Shown here: piece by piece, positions 50,501 to 60,620 of the stretch
Numbering within the stretch: the stretch's first letter is position 1
Layout: each line of letters starts with the position of its first letter
DNA from: Coffea arabica
Lineage: Eukaryota; Streptophyta; Magnoliopsida; Gentianales; Rubiaceae
Assembly: GCF_036785885.1 (NCBI RefSeq)
Contig: NC_092323.1
Coordinates: 12,532,501 to 12,596,500 of the forward strand
DNA: 64,000 nt
Reading direction: 5' to 3'
Made by a program: the position numbers and the translations under genes
The notes under the pieces: generated by a model
What the model was told of the DNA's origin: nothing
What the model saw: the letters and a program-made list of their open reading frames with translations, nothing else
Database searches by the model: none

Positions 50501-52183
50501 CATAGAAATGAGAGGAAGCACTTCTATCCTGTTATTTCAATTTTGCTTGTATGAGAAAATAAACAGAGACAGTAGAAAATCAACTCAGAACCCTTATAGT
50601 TGGCCCAAAATGGTCCTAGAGACCATTAAAATTTGAAACATAATAAGTAAGGTAATGTGATAAACATGCATAATTTCATTGAGATACTATCTGACCAATA
50701 AAATGGAATTGAATATCTTTTCCATTTTCTGAAGTTACCTTCTTTCCTATGATCGGTGGAAAAGAAATAAATCAACAAAACATTCACCATATGAGATAAG
50801 CTTGGCATCTTAGTTCCAATGAAAAGCCATGTCAATCAAGGCAGAGAGCATAATAGTACATAACAAAAGTAGATAAATCTCTCAAGTAATTAACCGTTAA
50901 CTAATATTTTAATAAAACTTTAGTAAATTATCTAAAAAAAACGCTTAGATATTTTTTCTCCTCTCTTTTCATTTTCTTTAATTATTGTAACATGTTTTTC
51001 CTGCACAAGAATCACGTCTCACCATTCAGGTTGCCTTGTGTGCATTATTTTCTCTCTCAAAAAAGTTCACCATCTTTTTAATTTTCCAGAGTTTTTTTTT
51101 TCTTTTTTAACATACTTCACAGATTTAAACATGTTTGCATTAGCATCCATCATGCATTTGCATGGGCACATGCGTTAGCATAAACCTCAATACCTCTGGC
51201 TCTAGGGCTATTTGATAAGTCGTATAGAAAATGAATTTTTATTTACCAGAGAAAAACCAACATGAACCCATACAAAAAGATATAATTAAACTACACAATT
51301 AGTGGTACAATACAAAAATAAAACCTAGAACAAGATCAACAAAGCTGACAATCTACTTACAATGTTGCCAAGTGTTTCCCGCCAGGTCTTCCGCCTTCTT
51401 TGTTGCTTCCTTGACATTCCTCGCCCATCTCCCCAACACATCTTTTGCACTCTCCATTTTACCTGTACACAAATTCAACAAAATCAACACCATACGTAAT
51501 CAATTAATTGCTTGTTGAGCAATTAATTTAACCAAAAATTCATTAAAAAAATAACTTCTCCATCCTAATTAACCCTAGTTATTGCATTTCCAGGATCAGG
51601 TTCCTGAAATGCATATTCAAGTACATCAATTTAACATAAATACAAATATTCCTATCCAAATTGCTAAAAATGATAAAAGGTAATATACATTATATTAAAA
51701 AGGAAAAAGATAAAGATAACAGATCTTACTTTTGATATCTATGGAGGACAAATTACTATCGGAAGGAGCGGCGGAATAAGCGACGTAGGGATTGGATCCG
51801 CTACGTTCTTCAGAATACGACGGCGTACTGGACCTCGGCCTCGGCGATTCCGACACCAAATCCTCGCTCCACCGCACCGATTTCTTCAACTTGCTATTTA
51901 ACGGACTCGGCGATTTATCGCTTCCACTTCCGCCACCACTCTCATTATTCTCGCTGTCATTATTATCGAATTTATTGCTATTAATATTCTCATTTACTAT
52001 ACCATTACTCTTACTACTAGCATTATTTTCCAAATTTTGTTTTTCATTTCTGTCTTCTTCATTCGATTCGCTTGATTTTGCATCCGGATTCGAACTCGGA
52101 TCCGTTCCCTGACCCGAACCCTTCCTCTCCTCTGCCTCCGCTATCTCTTTCTTTCCTACTCCGTCCTTGCTCGGCTGCTCCAT
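47515..52183 (-). CDS. GEM-like / FIP1-type GRAM-domain protein (4 exons)
   Basis: Exons in transcript order are 52183-51730, 51462-51361, 49951-49680 and 47703-47515, all GT-AG, totalling 1017 nt (338 codons plus stop). Residues 1-150 are Ser/Asn/Glu-rich and disordered, with [10 protein letters not shown] and a Pro/Ser segment as in GEM-related proteins. Next come [20 protein letters not shown] and [20 protein letters not shown], the family signature. The GRAM domain (about 216-335; [39 protein letters not shown]) closes the protein. GRAM domains bind lipids or proteins at membranes. Arabidopsis relatives include GEM, which links CDT1 and TTG1 in epidermal cell fate, and FIP1, a formin partner; which one this equals is not settled. 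Start is the first ATG. Intron 2 holds a tandem triplication and intron 3 a MITE. Confidence 0.94.
49121..49269. mobile_element. MITE in intron 3 of the GRAM-domain gene
   Basis: Inverted ends GAGTGTGTTTGGATTGAAAT and ATCATCCAAACAAACTC, about 24 bp each, with AGT on both flanks (49118-49120, 49270-49272). It contains the subterminal CTACAGTAAT motif common to the other GTTTGGAT-type MITEs of this window. Confidence 0.7.
50017..50400. repeat. Three tandem copies of about 127 bp in intron 2 of the GRAM-domain gene
   Basis: Copies start near 50017, 50146 and 50272. Each runs through ATCATCTTCCATGTCAAAAA, AACTTCAGGG, AGAATAGTTTCACT and AAACAATGATTTAT. Copies 2 and 3 differ by only a handful of bases. 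Confidence 0.9.
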
Positions 52184-53404
52184 CGTCTGTCAACTTCAAT
52201 GACGGTGGCGCGTGCAATAATTCGCTCGTATTTGGATCTCTTTTTTGGGTTACCTCGTATTCGCTAACGATTTGGATGCTGAAATAAGATTATTTAACAG
52301 CACTAATAATCAACGTTATCATTTAACTTTTGGGTATTTAACTTTGTCCCCCCATAGTTTATTACATTCTTTCGTATTGACCCACGAAACTATTAGTTTT
52401 GTCACTCACCTCCCCACAATATCGTGCTCCCTCCCGTTGGTTTCACCATCTTCATTAAAATTCATTTTAATGATTTATTTTGCATTCAAATGGTCGTAAA
52501 TGTTTATTTGGTATATTTTTGAAAAAACAATCAGATGAAAGTTAAGATTGTTCCTACAATAGTACGTGGTAGGCGGACATTTGTAGATTCAAAAAAGAAA
52601 AGAAAATAATGTTATAGAATACAATATTAAGTTTTGTAACTCAATAGGTTAAAAAAAATATTTGAAATGAGTATCAAATAAGTCTACATACAAATCTTTT
52701 ACAAAAGTTAATGAAGAAATAAAAAAGCACCTAACATGAATATATATGGGTTTGAAATATAATTTTTCTTTTGAAAAAAAAAAGTTTACAATGGTAATAA
52801 AAAGGTATTGAATGCATTACCTGACTTTGGGTATAATCTTCATAGCAATTCTACATGATTGTTTAAGCTTTTTTGAGTTGATTGCAATGATTTAAAAAAA
52901 ATTAAAAATAACTAAAAGCTTAATTTTTCTTAATTTATGTTTAAAAATTAAAAGTGTTGAAAAAAGTCTAAATTTGTCTCTAATGGCACCTCAACAAGTC
53001 AACATTTTAGAATGAAAAATTTTTAGTGTAGACCTTAAGATGATGTCAAAAGCAAATGAAAATATATAATAACTTATTAAGATTTTATTGGCACAAGGGA
53101 AGAATTTCAAAGAATAGAGGATAAGAGGTACGCAACCCTATCCCATAAATCTTTCAGAGCCTCAAAGATAAAGCTATATATTACTGATTAAAAACAATCA
53201 AGGACAGGATCTTAAATGAATTAGTTCGATAGTCTAAAGGTTATTTAACCAATTGATAATACAAGGGAGCAAATTGATATAAGATCATAGATTGAGGTGC
53301 TAACTTCCATTTAGCCCGCTCTTACACAGGCACGTAATTGGAGGGATTTAATTACCGGCAAAAACGGTGACCTGCATTGGGGTTGGAAACTGAGTGGACC
53401 CCCT
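52184..53404. other. Intergenic region upstream of the GRAM-domain gene
   Basis: Contains the promoter side of the minus-strand gene ending at 52183 and AT-rich filler up to the retrotransposon. I see no gene and no confident TATA box. Confidence 0.55.
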
Positions 53405-53727
53405 TGTCAGGAATGGAAGGACTTAAGTGTAATTAGTGAAAATTAAATACCTATATCTGTTTCTGTTAGGTTGGTTACTCAGGTGGTTAGAACTAATGAT
53501 GTCAGCAGCTCAGTTAGTTAGTAGACGGTTAGCTAGCTAATCTCCTTATAAGGAGCTCAGTACACGAGATGAGCATTATTAGCAGAATAACAAATTGATT
53601 CTTATTTCTCCCCCAATTTCTTCTCACTTTACTCTTCTTCCTCATTTCTTATTCTTCCTAAATTCCTTCCTCTCTTCCCTGCGCCTACGACATCTCAGTC
53701 TCAGGAATTCTACTTGAATTCCTGACA
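53405..53727 (+). repeat. 5' LTR of the Ty3 element
   Basis: Begins TGTCAGGAATGG and ends AATTCCTGACA, so the tips TGTCAGGAAT/ATTCCTGACA are inverted copies. It includes a TATA-like CTTATAAGGAG near 53545 that may drive transcription, followed by a pyrimidine-rich stretch. Confidence 0.97.
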
Positions 53728-53729
53728 AG

Positions 53730-53741
53730 TGGTATCAGAGC
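53730..53741 (+). other. Primer-binding site, initiator tRNA-Met
   Basis: TGGTATCAGAGC starts two bases after the LTR and is complementary to the 3' end of plant initiator methionine tRNA, the usual primer for plant LTR elements. Confidence 0.95.
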
Positions 53742-53773
53742 TGCGAATCCTCGGATTATTGCAGCTCATCACA

Positions 53774-56700
53774 ATGGCAGAAGGCACCCGCTTCAAGAAT
53801 ATGGAAGATCAACTACGGAAACAAGAAGTTCGATTGCAGGAAGCTCTGCAATCAATCCTCTCTCTTCAGCAAAACCAGCAGGAAGTTCAACAGCAGCTGC
53901 GAGGGGAAATGGAGAACTCCAACAAGGAAATGAGAACAATGATCGGCGGCATGGACCAGAAACTCAATGCCTTGGTTCAGATCATGGCCAGAGAAAGGAA
54001 TGGAGAAAGGGAGGAAGCAACTCAACTAGAGAAAACCCCCATTCTACCCACGCCGCCACCACACACGAAGCTCCAACCGGAGTTTGGCACCAGTCAATGC
54101 TCAAGAGTCAAACCTCCCAAGGTATTTTTACCCAATCCACCAAGGATCGAATTGCCTTTGTTCGCCGGAGAGAATCCACGCATCTGGCTTCGCAAGTGTC
54201 AGAAGTACTTCATAACTTACCAAATTCCACCAGAGCAGCAGATGGAGGTAGTCGAAATGTTCCTTGACAATAAGGCAGATGTATGGTACCAAGGCATCAA
54301 GGTAGAATTTCCAGATTTGTCATGGCAGCAATTTGCCAACATGCTCAGCGAGAGATTTGCAGAAAAAGGCACGCGCGATGTGGTGGAGGATTTCAATAAG
54401 TTGCAACAATCCGGAACTGTGGAGGATTACCAAGAAAAGTTTGAAGAATTGAAATCACTAATGCTGGTAAAGAATCCTCACCTTTCTGAATCATACTTTG
54501 TTTCAAGTTTTATTAGTGGATTGCGAGAGGAAATTAAAACCATGGTAAAAATGTTGAAACCAAACAAAGTGTCGGATGCGATGGAATTAGCTCGATTGCA
54601 GGAGGAAGCTTGGAAACTGCAGCAAAAGTCTGCTAAGCTAATAACAAAATCACCTGTTGATCCCAAGTTTGGCCTGTTTAAGAACACTGCGGCTGTTTCC
54701 AATGCCTATAAGGTTCCACCATCTAGTATGCTAAAAAATGAAAATAATGAAGCCACGCCAACTAGGAGGATATCTCCACAGGAGATTCAGTTTCGGAGGA
54801 ACAATGGACTGTGTTTTAAATGTGGGGAGCGTTATGGTGCCGGACATCAGTGTAGGAATAGACAGCTGAATATGATGGTAGTCGAGGAAGAAGACGAAGG
54901 GGAATTCCTAGATGCGGTAGGGGAGCAAGATGAAAAAACGGGCAACCCAGGGGAATTGATGGATGTATCCTTACATACACTCTCGGAAGCGTTGAAGAGG
55001 AAGACAATCACTCTCCGAGGAGAAATCAAAGGCTTTCCTGTGTACATTTTAGTAGACACAGGTAGTTCAGAAACCTATATTAGCCAACATCTGGTCAGAA
55101 CTCTAGAATTACCATATGAAGTCACTAATCCTTTCACGGTGGTCATTGGAGATGGTTCGAGTGTGACAGGGTGCACCAAGTGTCCAAAAGTGCTATGGTC
55201 CACCAACAGTCACAAATTCTGTTTTGACATGAGGATTATGGAGCTAGGAGGGTGGGACATGATCTTAGGAGTGGATTGGATGACCCATTATAGCCCCATC
55301 ACCTTTGATTTCCACAAACTACATATAGCTATTCACAGTGAAGCAGAAGAAGTGATCCTGCAGGGATGTGTAGTGGAGGCTGAACTTAATCTATTGAGGA
55401 ATAAGGACCTACGAGACTACATCAACTACAAGCACAGTTGTTACAACCTAACATCTGAGCTCCAGCAAGGGAGCCCAGATACCGACACACCAGCAGAGGT
55501 AAAGGAACTATTGGATAAGTACAGAGAGGTCTTTGCTGCTCCTACAGGGTTACCACCTGAGAGGAATCTGGATCATTCCATACCTCTTAAGGCTGATGCT
55601 CATGCCTTCAAAATCAAGCCCTATAGGTATCCACACTCACAAAAGGCTGAGATAGAGAGACAAGTCATGGAAATGCTAGACAGTGGGATCATTAAACACA
55701 GCAATAGTCCCTATGCCTCACCTGTGCTGCTTGTTAAAAAAAAGGATGGAACCTGGCGTTTTTGTGTTGATTACAGGCACCTGAACAAACTAACTATTAA
55801 GGACAAATACCCTATCCCTAACATTGAGGAGCTGATAGCTGAGTTGGGAGGATCTAAGTACCACTCCAAGATAGACCTGCGAGCTGGTTATCATCAGGTG
55901 CGAGTCAAAGTCCAGGACGTGCACAAGACTGCCTTTCAGACCCATGAAGGACATTATGAATTTCTGGTGATGCCCTTCGGGTTAACCAACGCACCAGCCA
56001 CCTTTCAGGCTTTGATGAATCAGGTTTTTCAGCCTTACCTACGCAAGTTTGTATTAATATTTTTTGACGACATATTGGTTTATAGCAAGGACTGGGACCA
56101 GCATGTACAGCATTTGGAGGTGGTGTTAAAAGTACTGAAGGCAAACCAGCTCTATGCGAAGCTATCTAAATGTTCTTTTGCCCAGCAAAGGATTGAATAC
56201 TTGGGGCACATAATCTCATCAGAAGGAGTGAGTATGGAAGATGAGAAGATAAAGGATGTACTAAATTGGCCTACACCCAACTCAGTTAAGGCCTTGAGAG
56301 GATTTCTAGGCCTTACTGGTTACTACAGGCGATTCATCAAGCAGTATGGCATCATATGCAGACCGTTGACAAACTTACTCAAGAAAGATAGCTTCTGCTG
56401 GAATGAGCAAGCAGACGCTGCCTTTCGAGAACTGAAGCAAATCATGTGCTCTTCCCCAGTCCTAAGGCTACCAGACTTTGAGAAACCATTTGTAATCGAA
56501 ACAGATGCTAGCAATGGAGGTATCGGGGCAGTTCTACAGCAGGATTCTCACCCAATAGCTTATCTCAGTAGAGCACTCTCACCTAGAAATTTGGGTTTAT
56601 CCGTCTATGAGAAAGAATTAATGGCTCTAGTGTTAGCTGTGACCAAGTGGCGACACTATTTGGTTGGACATCACTTCATTGTTAAGACTGATCACCAGTC

Positions 56701-58327
56701 ACTGAAGTACTTATTGGAACAACGACTGACCACTCCCTTGCAACACAAGTGGTTGACTAAATTGCTGGGTATGGACTATGAGATACAATACAAGAAAGGA
56801 AGTGATAACAATGCTGCAGATGCTCTATCCAGGAAGGTCTGCTATGCCCAGGAAAATCAACAAGAACACTCTATACTGGCACTCTCTGCAGTTAGACCCA
56901 AGTGGATGAAGGATCTATGTAGTAGCTATGCAGGGGATGACAAATGGCAATCTGTTATAGCTCAGTGCTTGCTGGACTCACAAGCTGAGAGTGACTATCA
57001 GGTTATAGATGGGATAATTAAGTATAAAGGGAAGCTGGTTGTGGGATCAGCCAACCATATCAGGAACTCCTTGCTCAAGGCAGTACATGACACTGCTTTG
57101 GGAGGGCACTCTGGTCAGAGAGGGACTTATCAGAAGCTAAAGAGCTCATTTTATTGGGAAGGGATGAAGCAAGATGTGGCCAAGTTTGTCAGCTCTTGTG
57201 AGGTATGCCAGAGATGCAAACATGAGAATGTGCCGTATCCAGGCCTGTTGCAGGCCTTGTCTATTCCTGATAAAGCATGGTCTCATCTTACTATAGACTT
57301 CATCGAGAAGTTGCCTATTTCTCAGGGGTTTGACACTGTCCTTGTGGTTATCGACCGGTTCACTAAATATGCTCATTTCTTGGCACTCAGGCATCCTTTC
57401 TCAGCCACACAGGTTGCACAGCTTTTTCTAGACAATATATACAAGTTGCATGGATTACCAGTGTCCATTGTAAGTGATAGAGATAAAGTCTTCACTAGCA
57501 AGTTTTGGCAAGAACTCTTTAGGCTAATGGGGGTGGAATTACATCTGAGCTCTTCCTACCACCCCCAGACAGACGGGCAATCTGAGAGGCTTAATCAATG
57601 CCTGGAGAATTTTTTGAGGTGTATGACTAGTGAACATCCCACTCACTGGCATAAATGGTTGTCATTGGCAGAGCTATGGTACAACACTACGTTCCATTCA
57701 GGGTTACAAGCCACACCTTTTGAAGCCCTCTATGGTTACAAGCCAACACACGTACCACTGGGGCCTTACCAGGACACTATCATACCAGGAGCAAAGGATT
57801 TGGTACAGGAAAGAATTAGAATCTCTCAGTCTATCCGGGAACAACTGGACAAGGCACAGCAAAGGATGACTTATTTTGCCAACCAGCACAGAACTGAAAG
57901 GACTTTAGCAGTTGGAGACTATGTGTTCCTTAAGCTGCAACCCTACAGACAACAGTCCTTAGCTATCAGGAAAAGTCTCAAACTAGCAGCCAAGTATTAT
58001 GGCCCCTTTGAAATTCTGGAAAAGGTGGGGCAGGTTTCCTACAGACTCAAGTTACCGGAAGGAGCCAGGATACATCCAATATTTCATGTGTCCCTACTTA
58101 AGAAAAAGATTGGGCCAGATCAGCATACCACTCCCACCATGCCAGAGTTTGACATGCAAGATCAGTGCATATTGGAACCTGAAGCAATCCTTAAAAGAAG
58201 GGTTATTCTCAGAAATGATCAACCTGTGATACAATATCTGATCAAATGGACTAATATGGATAGTGATGAAGCTTCGTGGGAGGATGCCTCTGTCATTAGC
58301 CATCAGTTTCCACTTTTCCAGCCTTGA
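53774..58327 (+). CDS. Ty3 gag-pol polyprotein with C-terminal chromodomain, 1517 aa
   Basis: The frame starts at the first in-frame ATG, 33 bp after the primer-binding site, and is open to TGA at 58327. In order: gag with a coiled-coil N-terminus and retrotransposon gag core; zinc knuckle CFKCGERYGAGHQC (about 347-360); aspartic protease with DTGSS (Asp 428); reverse transcriptase with FFDDILVYS (Asp 765, 766); RNase H with ETDAS (Asp 911). Integrase has an HHCC finger from His 1105 and a D,D-35-E core (Asp 1175, Asp 1235, Glu 1271). A chromodomain-like C-terminus spans about 1468-1510 with the SWED motif (Trp 1502). All catalytic residues are present. Antisense open frames over this span are shadows. 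The chromodomain probably directs integration toward particular chromatin. Confidence 0.97.
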   Translation: MAEGTRFKNMEDQLRKQEVRLQEALQSILSLQQNQQEVQQQLRGEMENSNKEMRTMIGGMDQKLNALVQIMARERNGEREEATQLEKTPILPTPPPHTKLQPEFGTSQCSRVKPPKVFLPNPPRIELPLFAGENPRIWLRKCQKYFITYQIPPEQQMEVVEMFLDNKADVWYQGIKVEFPDLSWQQFANMLSERFAEKGTRDVVEDFNKLQQSGTVEDYQEKFEELKSLMLVKNPHLSESYFVSSFISGLREEIKTMVKMLKPNKVSDAMELARLQEEAWKLQQKSAKLITKSPVDPKFGLFKNTAAVSNAYKVPPSSMLKNENNEATPTRRISPQEIQFRRNNGLCFKCGERYGAGHQCRNRQLNMMVVEEEDEGEFLDAVGEQDEKTGNPGELMDVSLHTLSEALKRKTITLRGEIKGFPVYILVDTGSSETYISQHLVRTLELPYEVTNPFTVVIGDGSSVTGCTKCPKVLWSTNSHKFCFDMRIMELGGWDMILGVDWMTHYSPITFDFHKLHIAIHSEAEEVILQGCVVEAELNLLRNKDLRDYINYKHSCYNLTSELQQGSPDTDTPAEVKELLDKYREVFAAPTGLPPERNLDHSIPLKADAHAFKIKPYRYPHSQKAEIERQVMEMLDSGIIKHSNSPYASPVLLVKKKDGTWRFCVDYRHLNKLTIKDKYPIPNIEELIAELGGSKYHSKIDLRAGYHQVRVKVQDVHKTAFQTHEGHYEFLVMPFGLTNAPATFQALMNQVFQPYLRKFVLIFFDDILVYSKDWDQHVQHLEVVLKVLKANQLYAKLSKCSFAQQRIEYLGHIISSEGVSMEDEKIKDVLNWPTPNSVKALRGFLGLTGYYRRFIKQYGIICRPLTNLLKKDSFCWNEQADAAFRELKQIMCSSPVLRLPDFEKPFVIETDASNGGIGAVLQQDSHPIAYLSRALSPRNLGLSVYEKELMALVLAVTKWRHYLVGHHFIVKTDHQSLKYLLEQRLTTPLQHKWLTKLLGMDYEIQYKKGSDNNAADALSRKVCYAQENQQEHSILALSAVRPKWMKDLCSSYAGDDKWQSVIAQCLLDSQAESDYQVIDGIIKYKGKLVVGSANHIRNSLLKAVHDTALGGHSGQRGTYQKLKSSFYWEGMKQDVAKFVSSCEVCQRCKHENVPYPGLLQALSIPDKAWSHLTIDFIEKLPISQGFDTVLVVIDRFTKYAHFLALRHPFSATQVAQLFLDNIYKLHGLPVSIVSDRDKVFTSKFWQELFRLMGVELHLSSSYHPQTDGQSERLNQCLENFLRCMTSEHPTHWHKWLSLAELWYNTTFHSGLQATPFEALYGYKPTHVPLGPYQDTIIPGAKDLVQERIRISQSIREQLDKAQQRMTYFANQHRTERTLAVGDYVFLKLQPYRQQSLAIRKSLKLAAKYYGPFEILEKVGQVSYRLKLPEGARIHPIFHVSLLKKKIGPDQHTTPTMPEFDMQDQCILEPEAILKRRVILRNDQPVIQYLIKWTNMDSDEASWEDASVISHQFPLFQP

Positions 58328-58343
58328 GGACAAGGCTGATCAT

Positions 58344-58355
58344 AAGGAGAGGGAA
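58344..58355 (+). other. Polypurine tract of the Ty3 element
   Basis: AAGGAGAGGGAA lies one base before the 3' LTR and is the expected plus-strand primer. Confidence 0.85.
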
Positions 58356-58356
58356 T

Positions 58357-58679
58357 TGTCAGGAATGGAAGGACTTAAGTGTAATTAGTGAAAATTAAAT
58401 ACCTATATCTGTTTCTGTTAGGTTGGTTACTCAGGTGGTTAGAACTAATGATGTCAGCAGCTCAGTTAGTTAGTAGACGGTTAGCTAGCTAATCTCCTTA
58501 TAAGGAGCTCAGTACACGAGATGAGCATTATTAGCAGAATAACAAATTGATTCTTATTTCTCCCCCAATTTCTTCTCACTTTACTCTTCTTCCTCATTTC
58601 TTATTCTTCCTAAATTCCTTCCTCTCTTCCCTGCGCCTACGACATCTCAGTCTCAGGAATTCTACTTGAATTCCTGACA
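58357..58679 (+). repeat. 3' LTR of the Ty3 element
   Basis: Same length as the 5' LTR, with no mismatch that I can see. It is followed by the second CCCCT target copy. Confidence 0.97.
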
Positions 58680-59455
58680 CCCCTTTTATTGACGCGGGAA
58701 ACCGAGTCAAGTTAAAGAACCGCTCGGTTTAACGGCAGCAAACGGAATCTCTTTGATCGTTTTCCATTTCTCTTCTCTTGCTTAGGGGCCGTTCGGCGGA
58801 TCCTTCCAATCCCCCAAACACCCAATGATTTTCACTTTTCAAAACCATTAACCACAGGTTTAATCCTTCCTACTCTGTCGGTCTAAAAATTCTTATTCTT
58901 TACTCAAAATTTAAAATTATTTTTCTAAATTTAACATGCATCCAAAGAAAAGGTGACTCCATTCAAAAAAACATGGAAGTGGAGAAAGAAGCATGAGTGC
59001 TAAGAAGGAACTCAGAAAATGATGCAAATTTCTTGCAGATAAAGCAGTTCTTGAATTATCATCACACTTTGTTCCTAGTCGAATTTACTACCTAGAACTC
59101 TCAATATAGAAACCAAAGCGAAGCTTTTTTTATTATTTTTTTCACACCCTTTTCGAAGAGAAGTAACTAATCACAATCATGTAAATCTGCAGAAGCAAAC
59201 ATGACGGAGGGAGTTTATGCAACATCTTCCATCACGAACAATGGGAAGTTCGGAGTACCTAGGAAACCATCTTAAAGAAATGAAACAACTGTTGCAGCAG
59301 CTTTAGATGAAATTGAAAGGCTGCAGTCAAAGTTTTTTTTTTATTAGCTAATTAAACTCGAAACAATTAAGAAAAAAAAAAAAGAAGACAAGTTCAAGTC
59401 CAAATAAGCAAGCTGGTACGTACACTCCTGTGCTAGTGTATTTTCATGGAATTCC
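58680..59455. other. Intergenic region right of the Ty3 element
   Basis: Resumes the interrupted host sequence after the target duplication. It contains a segment near 59265-59340 (ATGAAACAACTGTTGCAGCAG-like) that is repeated at 60247-60312, part of the duplicated 3' end of the hydrolase gene. No independent gene is seen. Confidence 0.55.
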
Positions 59456-60620
59456 CTAATCATTTCTTATTAATGCACTCAACAGTAGCTCTTGAATCTT
59501 GTCGATGAAATTAAGCATCTTCTCCTCACCCTCCTTGTCTGGAAGGATAAGAAATCAAATAACCAAATCAATTTTGGTCTTTTTTTTTTTTTTAGAAGAA
59601 ACCAAGTGATGATGCAGGAGCACAAAAGTGGCTAGTATAAAATGCATATAATCAAATATTCGCAGAAGTAAAATTAATCAGATATGGATGTATAGAAGCA
59701 ATTGTTCGAAATTTAGGCAGGAAAATTAAAGAAGGAAAGCAACATTTTGTAGGGAAATGAGAGCAATATATAATATGGAGATAGTTCACAGAATTTTTAA
59801 AATAGGAAAGGGCATGGTGAAGTGAAGTAACCAAAAAAAAAAAAAAAACAAGAAAGAAAGATGGCATAGAGACGGAAAAAACAACTCAAGATAAATGAGA
59901 AGTCCTATATATTCTCATTTTTCCTACACCTAATGAGCCAGGTTTAGCCAGTTAAAAGTTTTCCTTGTCTCTAGAGCACAATTTATAACTTAATTCATCC
60001 TAAAGCATTTTACTCTCATTTTCTTAAATTCTAATCCCTGTGATTTAATTTGCCATCATCAAAAGGTGGCCTAATTCGATCGAAGATCGTTCATCATCAG
60101 TTGATGGAATCATGCTTGTATGGTATGAATTACACTCCTTGACAAACAGATTAATGTTGAGCAAAGTAATTAAATATTATTTCTGGGGTACGTAAAATTA
60201 AAAAAAAAACCAACAATTTTAAGATTAACATAAGTGTTAAGATGAAACTGAAAACCATCTTAAACAAATGAAACAACAATATATAGCAGCTTTAGATGAA
60301 ACTGAAACACTGTAAAAACACCTTCTTGTTACATTACATATTTAGGCTCGAAACCATTAGAAAAAGGACAAGTTCAAACTGCAACGAAGCTGGTACACTC
60401 CAGTGTATTGTTGTCATGGAAACCCTTTATCTTCTCTAACTCCGCCCTATAATAGCTCTTGAATCTTGTCAATGAAACTAAGCATCGTTTCCTCACCCTC
60501 TTTTTCTGGAAGTATTAGAAACACTCGAGTCAATTTTGTGTTTGTATTAGAAGAAGCCAAAGTGATGATGTAGCTGAACTGCAGTGGTTAAAAAACTACA
60601 GCAGAAGAGCAAAAGTAATA
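59260..60620. repeat. Diverged tandem duplication of the hydrolase 3' end
   Basis: Two segments about 1 kb apart (about 59260-59640 and 60245-60620) share, in order, an ATGAAACAAC...AGCAGCTTTAGATGAA block, ACAAGTTCAA, AAGCTGGTAC, the terminal exon and GTGATGATG beyond the acceptor. Differences include substitutions and indels, so the duplication is not recent. Confidence 0.75.
59456..59538 (-). other. Second copy of the hydrolase terminal exon
   Basis: On the minus strand a TTCCAG acceptor at 59539 opens into codons KEGEEKMLNFIDKIQELL, then LSALIRND and TAG at 59456. It closely matches the terminal exon at 60505-60447 (KEGEETMLSFIDKIQELL), keeps the same splice phase (AC completing the split codon to Asp), and adds seven residues. 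It lies 0.9 kb beyond the first copy. It could be an alternative last exon or the remnant of a tandem paralogue whose other exons were deleted. Confidence 0.75.

Larger units (their letters stand above)
53405..58679 (+). mobile_element. Complete chromovirus-type Ty3 retrotransposon (Reina-like)
   Basis: The element is 5275 bp with two 323-bp LTRs (53405-53727 and 58357-58679), in which I found no difference when reading them side by side. CCCCT flanks both ends (53400-53404, 58680-58684). It has an initiator-methionine tRNA primer-binding site, a polypurine tract and an uninterrupted gag-pol ending in a chromodomain. The short LTRs, total size near 5 kb and chromodomain fit the Reina clade, by my knowledge of plant chromoviruses; the clade call is inference. 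Identical LTRs mean a very recent insertion. All required parts appear present, so it may still be mobile. Confidence 0.96.

Noticed and set aside
54478..58333. Several minus-strand open frames across the Ty3 gag-pol
   Set aside because: They are antisense shadows of a conserved coding frame.
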